The notes under the pieces: model-generated
The model's input: only the letters and a program-made list of their open reading frames with translations
Told to the model about the DNA's origin: nothing
Database searches by the model: none
Source: Hyphomicrobiales bacterium
GTDB taxonomy: Bacteria > Pseudomonadota > Alphaproteobacteria > Rhizobiales > Xanthobacteraceae
NCBI GenBank assembly: GCA_003169835.1
Contig: PNAI01000044.1
Location: 20,447-84,446 of the forward strand
Length of the DNA: 64,000 nt
Reading direction: 5' to 3'
Made by a program: the position numbers and the translations under genes
In this document: positions 7,402 to 16,454 of the stretch, piece after piece
How the letters are laid out: each line of letters opens with the position of its first letter
Numbering within the stretch: the first letter of the stretch is position 1

Positions 7402-8061
7402 TTACTGAGGCTGCGGCACGATGCGAATATAGGGCTTCGGCGATTTCCAGCCTTGCGGATAGGTCTTCTTGGCGTCGTCATCGGTCACGGAGCCGGCGAT
7501 GATGACGTCTTCGCCCTTCTTCCAGTTCACCGGGGTCGCGACCTTGTGCTTGGCGGTGAGCTGAAGCGAGTCGATCACGCGCAGCACCTCGTCGAAGTTG
7601 CGGCCGGTGGTCATGGGATAGACGAGGACAAGCTTGATCTTCTTGTCGGGGCCGATGACGAAGACGTTGCGGACGGTCTGGTTTTCGGCCGCGGTGCGCT
7701 TGGTGGGATCGCCGCTCGTGCTCGCCGGCAGCATGTCGTAGAGCTTCGAGACATTGAAGTCGATGTCGGCGATCATCGGATAGTTTGGCGCGAAACCTTG
7801 CGTCTCCTTGATGTCGGCGGCCCAACTCGCATGCCGGTCGACCGGGTCAACGGAGAGTCCGATGATCTTGACGCCGCGCTTGTCGAATTCGGGTTTGATT
7901 TTGGCCATGTAGCCAAGTTCGGTGGTGCAGACCGGTGTGAAATCTTTGGGGTGCGAAAACAGCACCGCCCATTTGTCGCCGATCCAGTCGTGAAAACGGA
8001 TTTTACCTTCGGTGGTTTGGGCTTCGAAATCCGGAGCCGTGTCGTTGATCTTTAGAGACAT
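7402..8061 (-). CDS. 1-Cys peroxiredoxin (Prx6 type)
   Basis: This is a 219-residue thiol peroxidase. The peroxidatic site reads HPKDFTPVCTTE, and the later DPVDRHASWAADI and long C-terminal domain with YPQGWKSPKPYIR are typical of the Prx6/AhpC-TSA 1-Cys class. No resolving cysteine is seen. It reduces hydrogen peroxide and organic peroxides in the cytoplasm. The start follows GGAGGGTATCAA closely, so ATG 8061 is preferred over the 226-residue version. Confidence 0.92.
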   Translation of the reverse strand: MSLKINDTAPDFEAQTTEGKIRFHDWIGDKWAVLFSHPKDFTPVCTTELGYMAKIKPEFDKRGVKIIGLSVDPVDRHASWAADIKETQGFAPNYPMIADIDFNVSKLYDMLPASTSGDPTKRTAAENQTVRNVFVIGPDKKIKLVLVYPMTTGRNFDEVLRVIDSLQLTAKHKVATPVNWKKGEDVIIAGSVTDDDAKKTYPQGWKSPKPYIRIVPQPQ

Positions 8062-8323
8062 TTGATACCCTCCTGACATCACTCATCGAGCCTGTGTGGC
8101 TGGCGCATATAGCACCGCGCTTGGCAGCCAATCAACCGATGGGAACGATATATGTCGCAGTCGGCGCGCTCGGCAGATGCTGGATTTTTCAATTAGTTGC
8201 AGGGATAGGGAAGGATATCTTCCGCGTGCCGCCGCGCGTAGCATGGCCGTCTGCGGCGGGTGGTGGCGGGCTTGATTGACAGGTCTGCGGTTGCGCCGCT
8301 AAGGCACGGCCCGGGAAGCAGGC

Positions 8324-10342
8324 ATGTTCAAGCGCATTCTGATTGCCAACCGCGGCGAAATCGCCTGCCGCATCATCAAAACCGCGCGACGGATGGGCAT
8401 CGCGACGGTTGCGATCTATTCCGAGGCCGACAAAGACGCGCTGCACGTGGAAATGGCGGACGATGCGGTACTGATCGGACCGCCGCCCGCAGCCGAGAGC
8501 TATCTCGTCATCGAAAAAATCATTGCCGCCTGCCGGCAGAGCAAAGCCGAGGCGGTGCATCCGGGCTACGGATTTCTGTCCGAACGGGCGGCATTCGTGC
8601 AGGCGCTGGACAAGGCCGGCATCGTCTTCATCGGCCCGAACGCCAAGGCGGTCGCCGCCATGGGCGACAAGATCGAGTCCAAGCTCGCGGCCGCCAAAGC
8701 CAAGGTCTCGACCGTGCCGGGCCATCTCGGCGTGATCGCGGACGAAAAACAAGCGCAGAAGATTGCGGATGACGTTGGCTATCCGGTGATGATCAAGGCC
8801 TCGGCCGGCGGCGGGGGCAAGGGTATGCGGATCGCGCATTCGCGCAGGGAAGTTGCAGAAGGATTTGCGCGCGCGCGTTCGGAGGCGAAGTCTTCGTTCG
8901 GCGACGATCGCGTGTTCATCGAGAAGTTCATCGAGAATCCGCGGCACGTCGAAATCCAGGTGTTTGGCGACAGACACGGCCATGTGATCCATCTCGGCGA
9001 ACGCGAATGCTCAATCCAGCGCCGCAACCAGAAAGTGGTCGAGGAGGCGCCGAGCCCGCTGCTCGATGCCGTCACGCGCGAGAAGATGGGCGCGCAGGCG
9101 GTCGCACTCGCCAAGGCGGTTGGCTACGACAGCGCGGGCACCGTCGAGTTTGTCGCCGGACAGGATCGGAAGTTTTTTTTCCTTGAGATGAATACGCGGC
9201 TGCAAGTCGAGCATCCGGTGACCGAGCTCGTGACCGGCATCGATCTGGTCGAGCAAATGATCCGCGTGGCAGCAGGCGAAAAGCTGAAGATCAAACAAGG
9301 CGACGTGAAGCTCAAAGGCTGGGCGGTGGAGAGCCGCGTCTATGCCGAGGATGCGTATCGCGGTTTCCTGCCTTCGACCGGGCGGCTGGTGAAATATCGT
9401 CCGCCGGAGGAGAAGACCGCGGACGACCTAACGGTACGCATCGATACGGGCGTGACCGAAGGCGCGGAAATCTCGCTCTACTACGATCCATTGATCGCCA
9501 AGCTCGTCACACATGGACCCACGCGCGCGGCCGCAATTGCGGCGCAGGCGGACGCGCTGGATGCGTTCGCGATCCAGGGCATCCGTCACAACATTCCGTT
9601 TCTGGCCGCACTCATGACGCATCCGCGCTGGCAGGCGGGCAAACTCTCGACCGGTTTCATTGCGGAAGAATATCCCAAGGGATTTCATGCGCGGGCGCCC
9701 GAGGGTGAAACTGCGCACATCATTGCGTCGGTCGCGAGCGCCATCGATCATGTGATGGGAGAACGCAAGCGGAGGATTTCAGGGCAGATGGCCGGCCGCG
9801 CGATCACGCGCGAGCGGCGCCGTGCCGTTCGCATTGGCGAGATCGCATATGCCGTGGACGTTGATCGTCGCGGAGAAACGATTCAAGTGACATTCTTTGC
9901 GGGCGGAAAGAAAAGATCTCATATGCATGTGTTGGAGTCAGGGTGGAAACCCGGCGAAGTGGTGTGGACCGGCCGGCTCGACGACAACGCCATATCGGTC
10001 CAGGTGCGGCCGATCGCAAACGGATTTTGGCTCGCGCACCGCGGCGCCGAGGCGGAGGTTTTCGTGTACACCGAACGGGAGGCTGCGGCCGCACGGCTGA
10101 TGCCGGCAAAGAAGAACGCCGACATGGGCAAGGCGCTGCGCGCGCCGATGCCGGGCCTCGTGGTGTCGATCCCGGTGGCGGTCGGGCAAGAGGTGAAGGT
10201 GGGCGAGCCGCTGGCCGTCGTCGAGGCCATGAAGATGGAAAACGTTTTGCGTGCCGAGCGCGACGGTGTTGTGAAAGCCATTCGCGTCAAACCCGGCGAC
10301 AATGTCGCAGTTGACGCCGTGATCATGGAATTCGTGCGGTGA
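8324..10342 (+). CDS. pccA: Propionyl-CoA carboxylase alpha chain (biotin carboxylase + BCCP)
   Basis: The 672-residue protein has an N-terminal biotin carboxylase (FKRILIANRGEIACRI; ATP-grasp with KASAGGGGKGMRI; EMNTRLQVEHPVTE near 290), a linker domain, and a C-terminal biotin carrier domain with EAMKMEN, the biotinylated lysine at about residue 637. It carboxylates biotin with bicarbonate and ATP, and PccB then transfers the CO2 to propionyl-CoA. BirA encoded at 38.7 kb could attach the biotin. The stop overlaps the next frame (GTGA), implying co-transcription. Confidence 0.95.
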   Translation: MFKRILIANRGEIACRIIKTARRMGIATVAIYSEADKDALHVEMADDAVLIGPPPAAESYLVIEKIIAACRQSKAEAVHPGYGFLSERAAFVQALDKAGIVFIGPNAKAVAAMGDKIESKLAAAKAKVSTVPGHLGVIADEKQAQKIADDVGYPVMIKASAGGGGKGMRIAHSRREVAEGFARARSEAKSSFGDDRVFIEKFIENPRHVEIQVFGDRHGHVIHLGERECSIQRRNQKVVEEAPSPLLDAVTREKMGAQAVALAKAVGYDSAGTVEFVAGQDRKFFFLEMNTRLQVEHPVTELVTGIDLVEQMIRVAAGEKLKIKQGDVKLKGWAVESRVYAEDAYRGFLPSTGRLVKYRPPEEKTADDLTVRIDTGVTEGAEISLYYDPLIAKLVTHGPTRAAAIAAQADALDAFAIQGIRHNIPFLAALMTHPRWQAGKLSTGFIAEEYPKGFHARAPEGETAHIIASVASAIDHVMGERKRRISGQMAGRAITRERRRAVRIGEIAYAVDVDRRGETIQVTFFAGGKKRSHMHVLESGWKPGEVVWTGRLDDNAISVQVRPIANGFWLAHRGAEAEVFVYTEREAAAARLMPAKKNADMGKALRAPMPGLVVSIPVAVGQEVKVGEPLAVVEAMKMENVLRAERDGVVKAIRVKPGDNVAVDAVIMEFVR

Positions 10343-10862
10343 GCCCCGTCGCGACCGCATTTTCCTTGTCGGGTCAGTTGCCGCGCGCACCATTCGCGGT
10401 GGCTGTCATTATTCTGTACGCGGTGGGGTTGGCGTCACAGGTCCTGCTGATTGCACCTGTTGTGGCGCGCGCCGGGATTTTGCCGTTTGTGCTGCTTCAT
10501 GCCGTGCTGTTGTGGATTTGGTACGCGCTGCACGCCAAGCCGTTGCGCGACGCGGGTCACGGCGTCGGGTCTGCCATCGGCATCGCGATCGTCAACGTAC
10601 TGTCCATCATCTTCCTGCTCATGGTGATTTCGTTCCTGGTCTCGCCAGTCGAGGGACAGCCGGGGGAAACGGCTGGCGGCGTGCTGGAACATGGGTCTTC
10701 ATCATTTTTCTCATTGAAATCTTTTCTGGTGCGCCGCATCTCGGCTGGCTCGGGCGCGTGCTCATGGTGATCGTGGGGATTGCGATGATTCCGGTGGTGC
10801 TTGCGCTGGGCTTTTCGATCTGGGTCGGCACGCGGCCCAGCGTGCAAGTGAGGCCATCATGA
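10339..10862 (+). pseudogene. DUF805-like small membrane protein, frameshifted
   Basis: Two overlapping frames together make a plausible membrane protein of about 174 residues. The first frame (from GTG 10339) holds FSLSGQLPRAPF and KPLRDAGHG, which resemble DUF805 proteins, with three hydrophobic helices. From about 10620-10690 the hydrophobic reading continues in another frame (VFIIFLIEIF, then VLMVIVGIAMIPVVLALGF) and ends at 10862. Adding one base, for example in the G run near 10660, would join them. The 3' frame runs up to the next gene's ATG. It may be a real pseudogene or a base-call error. Confidence 0.5.
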
Positions 10863-11323
10863 CGCTCTATTTTGCCTATGGCGCAAACATGAACCGCGCG
10901 TTGATGCGCCGGCATTGTCCGGGGGCGAAGGAACTGGGCACTGCGGCGATTTTCGGCTGCCGTTTCATCATCACGGCCGACGGCTATGCCTCGATCGTGC
11001 CGAAACCAGGCGGCAGGGTTCATGGCGTCTTGTGGCGGCTGACGGTGCGCGATCTCGCTGCCCTCAACGTTTATGAGAGCCTTGCGAGTGGGCTTTATTC
11101 CAGGCTGACGCTGCCGGTCCGCAAAAGCGGACGCCGCGTGGCCGCAACGGTCTATGTCGCGCGCTCACGAACTGCGGGGCGGCCGAAGTCCTGCTATCTT
11201 GACGTGATCCTCTCTGCTGCGCGCGAGCATCGTCTGACGGCTGCTTACGTGCGTTCGCTGCAACGGTGGTCGCCGACGCGTTGGCGCGGCGCGCCGGCGG
11301 CGGAGTGCGGAGAACTCGGATGA
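10859..11323 (+). CDS. Gamma-glutamylcyclotransferase-like (AIG2) protein
   Basis: The 154-residue product begins MTLYFAYGANMN, the YGxN substrate loop of the GGCT/AIG2 fold, and has a conserved acidic residue in LNVYES near residue 69. Such enzymes cyclise gamma-glutamyl amines to 5-oxoproline, although several members have unknown substrates. The ATG overlaps the end of the preceding membrane-protein frame, and its stop overlaps acyP, so it belongs to the pccA transcription unit. Confidence 0.83.
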   Translation: MTLYFAYGANMNRALMRRHCPGAKELGTAAIFGCRFIITADGYASIVPKPGGRVHGVLWRLTVRDLAALNVYESLASGLYSRLTLPVRKSGRRVAATVYVARSRTAGRPKSCYLDVILSAAREHRLTAAYVRSLQRWSPTRWRGAPAAECGELG

Positions 11324-11619
11324 GCGATGTGATCGCCCACGTGATCATTCGCGGCCGGGTGCAGGGCGTAGGCTACCGCGCCTTCGTTGAGGACGAAGCG
11401 GCCATCCGGGGACTTGAAGGCTGGGTGAGAAATCGGCGTGACGGGTCGGTCGAGGCTTTGTTCGCGGGCGACGCCGAAGAGGTCGCCATGATGATCGAGG
11501 CGTGTCAGCGAGGGCCATGGTCGGCGCAGGTCGATGGCGTCGATCAGAAGGAAGGCACGCGTGAGATGCTCGCCCAGCGCCGCACCGGGGCAAAATTCTC
11601 GGTGCTGGCGACGGTCTAG
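11320..11619 (+). CDS. acyP: Acylphosphatase
   Basis: The 99-residue protein contains the acylphosphatase signature GRVQGVGYRAFVEDEA and GLEGWVRNRRDGSVE, with the catalytic Arg and Asn in their usual places. It hydrolyses acyl phosphates such as carbamoyl and acetyl phosphate. ATG 11320 overlaps the preceding stop (ATGA). The upstream part of the longer ORF is a shadow of the GGCT gene. Confidence 0.92.
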   Translation: MSDVIAHVIIRGRVQGVGYRAFVEDEAAIRGLEGWVRNRRDGSVEALFAGDAEEVAMMIEACQRGPWSAQVDGVDQKEGTREMLAQRRTGAKFSVLATV

Positions 11620-11665
11620 TTTTTAGTGGAGACAAACAGCGACGCCGATCGCTTCTCCACAACAT

Positions 11666-12556
11666 CTAATTCGACGTGACGCCGCGAAAGGCTGCCGCCA
11701 TCACGCGTAAGGCTGCGCGGGTTCGTGCGTCCGAGGTACGTGCGTGCAACATCACCTTGGAGCGGCCGAGTGTTGGCAATGACAACATCGGGCCGACATC
11801 GGCCGCGCCGACTGGCGCAACACGGCGTGCCAATGGCGCGACCGCGAGACCGGCGGTAACCGCTGCCGCGATCGCGGTCACGCCGCCGCCGGTGAAGGCT
11901 TCGGTCCATGGGATCTTGGCGGTTTCGAGTTTGCGGATCGCATGCGCGCGGACGCCACAGGGGGTGCCGAGCATCGCAAGCCGCAGTTTCTCGCCTGGCC
12001 GATGGCGAAAGACAGGCGCGGCGAACCAGCCGAATTCATCCTCCAGCAGCAATTCGCCGCCGCGGCGCGTACCTTCGCGGCGTACGATGACCGCGTCGAA
12101 TTGGCCGTCGTCGAAACGGTCCAATAGCAGGCTTGAGAAATCGATCTCCACGACGAGAGCCAAGCTCGGATCGAACGCGTTCATTCGCGCCATCAGGTCG
12201 GGAAGGACGGGACCGGCCGCGTGATCGCTGATGCCAATGGATAGCCGCCGCGCTACCACTTGTGCACCGGTGAGCGCCCGGTCGTGCGCGGCCAGTAGCT
12301 CGCGGGCGCGATCGAGAAATGAAGCGCCTTCGGCGGTCAACCGCACGAGACGGGGCGTGCGCTCGACCAGGCGGGTCGCGAGCCGCGCTTCCAGACGTTT
12401 CAATTTCAAGCTGACTGCCGACTGCGTCGTGCCGGTGGCTTGCGCCGTGCGGGTAAAGCTTTGCAGGTCGGCGACCAGCACGAAGGCGCGCACGGCGTCG
12501 ATGTCGAGGGTCGGCGGCGGAGTATCATTTTGTTTCATCATCACTGATATCTGCAT
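11666..12556 (-). CDS. LysR-family transcriptional regulator
   Basis: The 296-residue protein has an N-terminal winged helix-turn-helix (LDIDAVRAFVLVADLQSFTRTAQATGTTQSAVSLKLKRLE, residues about 17-52) and a periplasmic-binding-like effector domain. It is divergent from the tautomerase gene 60 bases away, its most likely target. An inverted repeat and a near-consensus promoter lie at its 5' end. Start is uncertain: ATG 12556 lies inside the repeat, while ATG 12541 or 12538 would place the repeat in the leader. The effector is unknown. Confidence 0.9.
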   Translation of the reverse strand: MQISVMMKQNDTPPPTLDIDAVRAFVLVADLQSFTRTAQATGTTQSAVSLKLKRLEARLATRLVERTPRLVRLTAEGASFLDRARELLAAHDRALTGAQVVARRLSIGISDHAAGPVLPDLMARMNAFDPSLALVVEIDFSSLLLDRFDDGQFDAVIVRREGTRRGGELLLEDEFGWFAAPVFRHRPGEKLRLAMLGTPCGVRAHAIRKLETAKIPWTEAFTGGGVTAIAAAVTAGLAVAPLARRVAPVGAADVGPMLSLPTLGRSKVMLHARTSDARTRAALRVMAAAFRGVTSN

Positions 12557-12568
12557 TGATGAGATATC
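12546..12568. promoter_or_regulatory. GATATC-N11-GATATC inverted repeat, likely LysR site
   Basis: Two GATATC palindromes stand eleven bases apart, the spacing expected of a LysR-type T-N11-A operator. The repeat lies directly downstream of the -10 box of the regulator's own promoter and covers its first possible start codon, so autorepression is likely. This is inferred from layout. Confidence 0.55.
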
Positions 12569-12571
12569 GAA

Positions 12572-12600
12572 ATTATACAGGCAGGGCTATGTTTCGTCAA
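12572..12600 (-). promoter_or_regulatory. Near-consensus sigma-70-type promoter of the LysR gene
   Basis: On the minus strand TTGACG and TATAAT are separated by exactly 17 bases. Transcription should begin about seven bases past TATAAT, only some ten bases before ATG 12556, so the mRNA would be nearly leaderless from that start. The tautomerase ribosome site GGAGG lies just to the right. Confidence 0.72.
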
Positions 12601-12619
12601 TCAACAACGGAGGTTTGCC

Positions 12620-13045
12620 ATGCCCCTCATTACCGTAACATTTGCAAGCGCACACAAAGAGCTTGCCTCGAAGGCTGCGATCGCAGCCGAAGTCAATCGC
12701 CTGTCGGCCACCCTTCTGGACAATGATCCCAAGGTGACGGCGATCATCGTCCAGCGCGTTGAAACGGAAGACTGGTTCGCCCGAGGCCGCTCGCTTGCAG
12801 ACGCGGGACGCGCGAGCTTCTGGCTCGATATCCACGTGACGGAAGGCAACAAAACCAAAGATCAGAAGGCCAAGTTCATAGCTGCGGTCTTTTCGGCGAT
12901 GGGCAATCTGCTCGGGCCGCTGCACGAGGAGAGTTACGCGTACGTTCACGAAGCGCGCGGCGACGCCTATGGCTTTGGCGGTCTGACGCAGGAGCAGCGT
13001 TATATCGCGGGCAAGCTCGCCGTGTCGGTGGCAGCAGCCGCTTGA
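12620..13045 (+). CDS. Tautomerase-superfamily protein
   Basis: The 141-residue protein begins MPLITVTF, so proline would become the N-terminal catalytic residue of the 4-oxalocrotonate tautomerase fold. Two beta-alpha-beta halves are visible, and the length matches the longer bacterial family members. Substrate is unknown. GGAGG precedes the ATG. It is divergent from the LysR gene and overlaps the 3' end of lipB on the other strand by 46 bases. Confidence 0.82.
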   Translation: MPLITVTFASAHKELASKAAIAAEVNRLSATLLDNDPKVTAIIVQRVETEDWFARGRSLADAGRASFWLDIHVTEGNKTKDQKAKFIAAVFSAMGNLLGPLHEESYAYVHEARGDAYGFGGLTQEQRYIAGKLAVSVAAAA

Positions 13046-13770
13046 GCGGCGGTCGAGCCAAACAGTGATTGAAACTCGGCGCGCAAGGCCATGTCGACTT
13101 CCGCCATGCTTACCGTGTGGCCGAGATCGGCGAGACTGGTGACGCCGTAGCGCTGATTGCTCACGCCGCACGGAACGATGCCGGAGAAGTGCGAAAGCTC
13201 GGGCGCAACGTTGAGGGCAATGCCGTGCAGGCTTACCCAACGGCGCACGCGAATCCCGATGGCGGCGATTTTATCTTCGCAGCCTTCGCCCTTTTCGGGA
13301 CGGCGCACCCATACGCCGATGCGGTCCGTGCGCCGCTCGCCGCGGACATTGAAGCGAGCCAGCGTGCGGATAAGCCATTCCTCGAGCGTCGTCACATACG
13401 CGCGCACGTCGGGTTTGCGGCGGTTGAGGTCGAGCATCACGTAGGCGACCCGCTGGCCGGGGCCGTGATAGGTGAACTGCCCGCCACGGCCGACCTTGTG
13501 TACGGGGAAGCGCGCGTCGATCAGTTCGTGATCTTGCGCGCTGGTGCCGGCGGTGTAGAGCGGAGGGTGTTCGAGCAACCAGGCGAGTTCCGGTGCTTGG
13601 CCGGTAATGATCGCACCAACGCGCAAGTCCATGACTGTGAGCGCCGTCTCGTAGGCGGTGAGATCGCCGCTCACGCGCCATTCGACCGGCGGCGAACTGA
13701 CCGGCGGCAAAAGATCGTTTAGCAGTGGGTTGCGTGCATCAGCCACGCCCCCAAGATAGCGAGCGTGCAA
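13000..13770 (-). CDS. lipB: Octanoyl-[acyl-carrier-protein]:protein N-octanoyltransferase
   Basis: LipB moves octanoate from acyl carrier protein to lipoyl domains, the first step of lipoate synthesis. The 256-residue product has [22 protein letters not shown], the lysine motif [10 protein letters not shown] and the catalytic cysteine in SGIVPCGV. The TTG start at 13770 is preceded by GGAAG with good spacing; GTG 13746 is an alternative. The last 46 bases overlap the convergent tautomerase gene. Confidence 0.93.
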   Translation of the reverse strand: MHARYLGGVADARNPLLNDLLPPVSSPPVEWRVSGDLTAYETALTVMDLRVGAIITGQAPELAWLLEHPPLYTAGTSAQDHELIDARFPVHKVGRGGQFTYHGPGQRVAYVMLDLNRRKPDVRAYVTTLEEWLIRTLARFNVRGERRTDRIGVWVRRPEKGEGCEDKIAAIGIRVRRWVSLHGIALNVAPELSHFSGIVPCGVSNQRYGVTSLADLGHTVSMAEVDMALRAEFQSLFGSTAAQAAAATDTASLPAI

Positions 13771-13827
13771 ACGATCTTCCAGGCGTCAGGCCGAGGACTT
13801 GGTTAGATCAAAAAGGGCTTGGCTAGA

Positions 13828-14166
13828 TCAAAAGCCGTCCCTGATCGCGTTCATGTGCTTGCTGCAGATGTCGCCCTTCGCACCCGCGACGACGAAGTAG
13901 ACGATGTTCTTATCGGCCGCGCAGCGCACCAGCGACGTGTAATCGCCGCGCTCGCCGTAGATCGAAGAATTACCGAGCACTTCGAACCGGGTGTTGAAGC
14001 TGTTGTCACGTACGGCCTGGCTGCCGCGCTTGATGCATTCATCTTGGTCGATGGTGATCGCCAGCCAAGCGGAACTCATGCTTGGCCCTGCCATCACCGA
14101 TGGTACCGACGCGACAGCGCCGAGAAGAATAACGCCCACACCTACTGAGACCCATTTTATTTGCAT
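13828..14166 (-). CDS. Small secreted protein of unknown function
   Basis: The 112-residue product begins MQIKWVSVGVGVILLGAVASVPSVMA, a signal peptide, followed by a compact domain with three cysteines (DEC, RCAAD, DICS) and the segment YTSLVRCAADKNIVYFVVAG. I recognise it only as a conserved hypothetical periplasmic type. ATG 14166 follows GGGGTGG and begins the signal peptide; the 144-residue ORF is too long at the front. Confidence 0.65.
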   Translation of the reverse strand: MQIKWVSVGVGVILLGAVASVPSVMAGPSMSSAWLAITIDQDECIKRGSQAVRDNSFNTRFEVLGNSSIYGERGDYTSLVRCAADKNIVYFVVAGAKGDICSKHMNAIRDGF

Positions 14167-14361
14167 GATGCCACCCCAAATAGTCGGCCAGTCGACTGGC
14201 CTCGCATAGCCGCGGAATAAGTTATTACCGGCCGGTGCCGCCGACAATCGCCATTTGGCCAATTCACAATGCCCTGTTGATTTTTTGCAACCCTAATGCG
14301 TTAACCCCGCCGTAACCATGGCGTGATCCCCTCCCTGTCAACCGCAGGAAGGAACCGAATC

Positions 14362-14604
14362 GTGGCAACGCTCGACAAAGTCGCCCTCGACATCTCCGTG
14401 GTGCTTGGCACCACCGATATGCCGATCCACCAAGTACTAAGGTTGGGCCGCGGCGCTATCATCGAGCTCGACGCCGTCGAAAGCGACGCAGTCACAATTC
14501 TCGCCAACAATTTTCCCGTGGCAAAGGGCACCGTGGTGGTGAGCGGCAACCGCATCGCGGTCGAGGTCAAGGAATTGATGCCGCGCGCACCGGATGCGCG
14601 CTGA
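14362..14604 (+). CDS. fliN: FliN-like flagellar switch (SpoA) domain protein
   Basis: The 80-residue product is a single SpoA/FliN C-terminal domain: LDISVVLGTTDMPIHQVLRLGRGAIIELD and VAKGTVVVSGNRIAVEV. FliN forms the C ring of the flagellar motor with FliM and FliG. GTG 14362 is preceded by GGAAGGAA. No other flagellar gene lies in the window, so it is either a detached fliN or a stand-alone SpoA protein used elsewhere. Confidence 0.78.
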   Translation: MATLDKVALDISVVLGTTDMPIHQVLRLGRGAIIELDAVESDAVTILANNFPVAKGTVVVSGNRIAVEVKELMPRAPDAR

Positions 14605-14696
14605 GCCTACCCACCCTTGTACCGTCATAGCCTATTTGTTACATCGGGCGCCGTCGCTTCGACGTCCGACTTGTCCAGTCGGCGTTAGCCCCACCT

Positions 14697-14781
14697 GCGG
14701 TCGTGGCGGAATTGGTAGACGCACTAGCTTGAGGTGCTAGCGGGGCAACCCGTGGAGGTTCGAGTCCTCTCGACCGCACCA
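14697..14781 (+). tRNA. tRNA-Leu (anticodon GAG)
   Basis: The acceptor GCGGTCG pairs with CGACCGC and is followed by A-CCA, so CCA is encoded. The anticodon arm CTAGC-TTGAGGT-GCTAG gives GAG, the long variable arm of class II tRNAs is present, and the T loop reads TTCGAGT. It reads CUC and CUU codons. Confidence 0.96.
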
Positions 14782-14883
14782 GCGATTTAACCGGATCGGA
14801 ATTGGACGGTACGCCATGACAGGTGCGCCTCTGGCTGGGCGCACCGGCCTGCGAAGGCTGCCTTATTTCGAAAAAGGCTCGCC

Positions 14884-16059
14884 TTAGTTCGAAAGAACCA
14901 GTGGTGGAAGGTATGCCGGGCGCGATATCCGCAGCTTGATCTTGCTGCGCGGAATCGTGATCGACTGAGTTGCGGAGAGGGTATCCGGTGATGCCACGTT
15001 GGTGTGAGACTTGGTTTCGGATTTGGCCTCAGACCTAAATTCGGACTTGGCTTCAGACCTAACTTCGGATTTGGTTTCAGATTGGTCCACGCGCGTCGGT
15101 TCGGAAGCGGTTGTCTCAACCGCAGCCGGCGCAACCAATGCCGGTATAGCAGTCAGGGCCGGTCCAACATGCGGTGCAGGTCCAACAGCCGGCACGGTGG
15201 ACTTGGCAGCGGCGGTGACAACGGTCGGCCAGCTTTGCTTTCCTTGTCGCCGGTGGATCGGCATCCAATCCTGCGGCGCGGTCGCGGTTTTCACCCGGTC
15301 GGCGCCCGCCGGCACAATGTGCACGATGTGATAGCCGCGCGTCTTGAGTTCTCTCAGCAGCGTCGGCAAGGCCAGCACGGTTGCCGGCTGGATGTCATGC
15401 AGGAGCAGGATGCCGCGACCCTTGGCCTCGATGCGGCGAAGCGCGCGGTTGACGATTTCACTGGCTTGGATGTGCTTCCAGTCGTCGGCAGGGAAATCGG
15501 CGCTCCAGGTCATCAACCCGCGCTCGTGCAGGTAGGTCTCGACTGAGTTTGTGCGCGCAAGGCCCGGAATGCGGAAAAACGGTGCCACGGCCTTGGGATT
15601 GCCGAGTGCTGCTCCGACCGAGTTGATGCCGTTTTCGACCTCGTTTTGCACCCGTTCGGGCGACATCCGGTTGAAGACCAGCGGATGGTTCTGGCTATGG
15701 GTGCCGATGGTGTGGCCTTCGGCATAGATACGCCGGGCCACGTCGGGATAGGCGCGCGCCATGCTGCCGACCAGAAAATAGGTCGCCTTCACGCATTCAT
15801 GCGCCAGAATGTCCAGCGCGCGGGTGGAATACGGCGGCAGCGGGCCGTCGTCGAAGGTGATTACGACCTCCTTGTCGGCAAGCGGCAAGGTTTCTGAATA
15901 TTGCATGGTTCCAAGGCGCGTGTGCTCGGCCGGGTCGATGGCAATGACACGGCTGGTGCCCAGCGCATTTGGGTTGCCCGGACAGTCGGCCGCGTATCCT
16001 GCTGCGGTTCCGCAGAGAATACCGACGAAAGCCGCTGCAACTATCATCCGACGCGTCAT
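14884..16059 (-). CDS. Exported polysaccharide deacetylase (NodB fold)
   Basis: The 391-residue protein has a signal peptide (MTRRMIVAAAFVGILCGTAAGYA) and a carbohydrate esterase 4 domain: TFDDGP, the zinc histidines in THSQNHP, a WSADFPADDW segment and LLLHDIQ. It removes acetyl groups from an amino-sugar polymer in the periplasm or cell wall. The C-terminal quarter is a low-complexity Ala/Pro/Val linker, then imperfect tandem SEAKSE/SETKSE units and a basic tail, perhaps a spacer or wall-binding region. ATG 16059 was chosen for the signal peptide. Confidence 0.88.
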   Translation of the reverse strand: MTRRMIVAAAFVGILCGTAAGYAADCPGNPNALGTSRVIAIDPAEHTRLGTMQYSETLPLADKEVVITFDDGPLPPYSTRALDILAHECVKATYFLVGSMARAYPDVARRIYAEGHTIGTHSQNHPLVFNRMSPERVQNEVENGINSVGAALGNPKAVAPFFRIPGLARTNSVETYLHERGLMTWSADFPADDWKHIQASEIVNRALRRIEAKGRGILLLHDIQPATVLALPTLLRELKTRGYHIVHIVPAGADRVKTATAPQDWMPIHRRQGKQSWPTVVTAAAKSTVPAVGPAPHVGPALTAIPALVAPAAVETTASEPTRVDQSETKSEVRSEAKSEFRSEAKSETKSHTNVASPDTLSATQSITIPRSKIKLRISRPAYLPPLVLSN

Positions 16060-16454
16060 CGAAATGGACCTACTGTGAGTCGCGGGCCTTAAGCGAGTTC
16101 CGCACACTTACTCGGGAGTTCTGGCGCCAATGTCGGCACTGCTTTTCCAGTTTGGCATATTAGGGAAAGCCATATGAATGGTGGCTTAACGGTTTGATGG
16201 CCATCGCTCGAATCGCACGGTCATAGTTTTGTGTCGCTTACAATTTTCACCGCTTTTGCAGGCAACGTGGTTGGTTCGCGTTAACGTGCCCAAGGACTGC
16301 TCATGGTGCAACCTTAACGTGCGGCGTAAGCGCGCATCGGCAATCATTGCGATCTGCCTTGATTTGAGGCCGGTTCGCCGCACTTGATGACCTGGCGTTA
16401 ACCAGGCCGGGCCTAGTTTGCGCCAGGGTGGTTAGGGTCGACCGGACGGTAGGT
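16060..16454. other. Divergent intergenic region
   Basis: Nearly 400 bases separate the deacetylase from the GGDEF-EAL gene. CCTGG-CGTTAA-CCAGG near 16390 is a palindrome, and several TTAACG or TTAACC hexamers recur, one TTAACC resembling a CtrA half-site, though no full TTAA-N7-TTAA site is seen. No convincing gene is present. Confidence 0.35.

Noticed and set aside
7387-8055. 222-residue plus-strand ORF opposite the peroxiredoxin
   Set aside because: Antisense shadow of a clear 1-Cys peroxiredoxin.
16060-16454. CtrA binding site
   Set aside because: Several TTAAC hexamers occur, but no TTAA-N7-TTAA pair was found.
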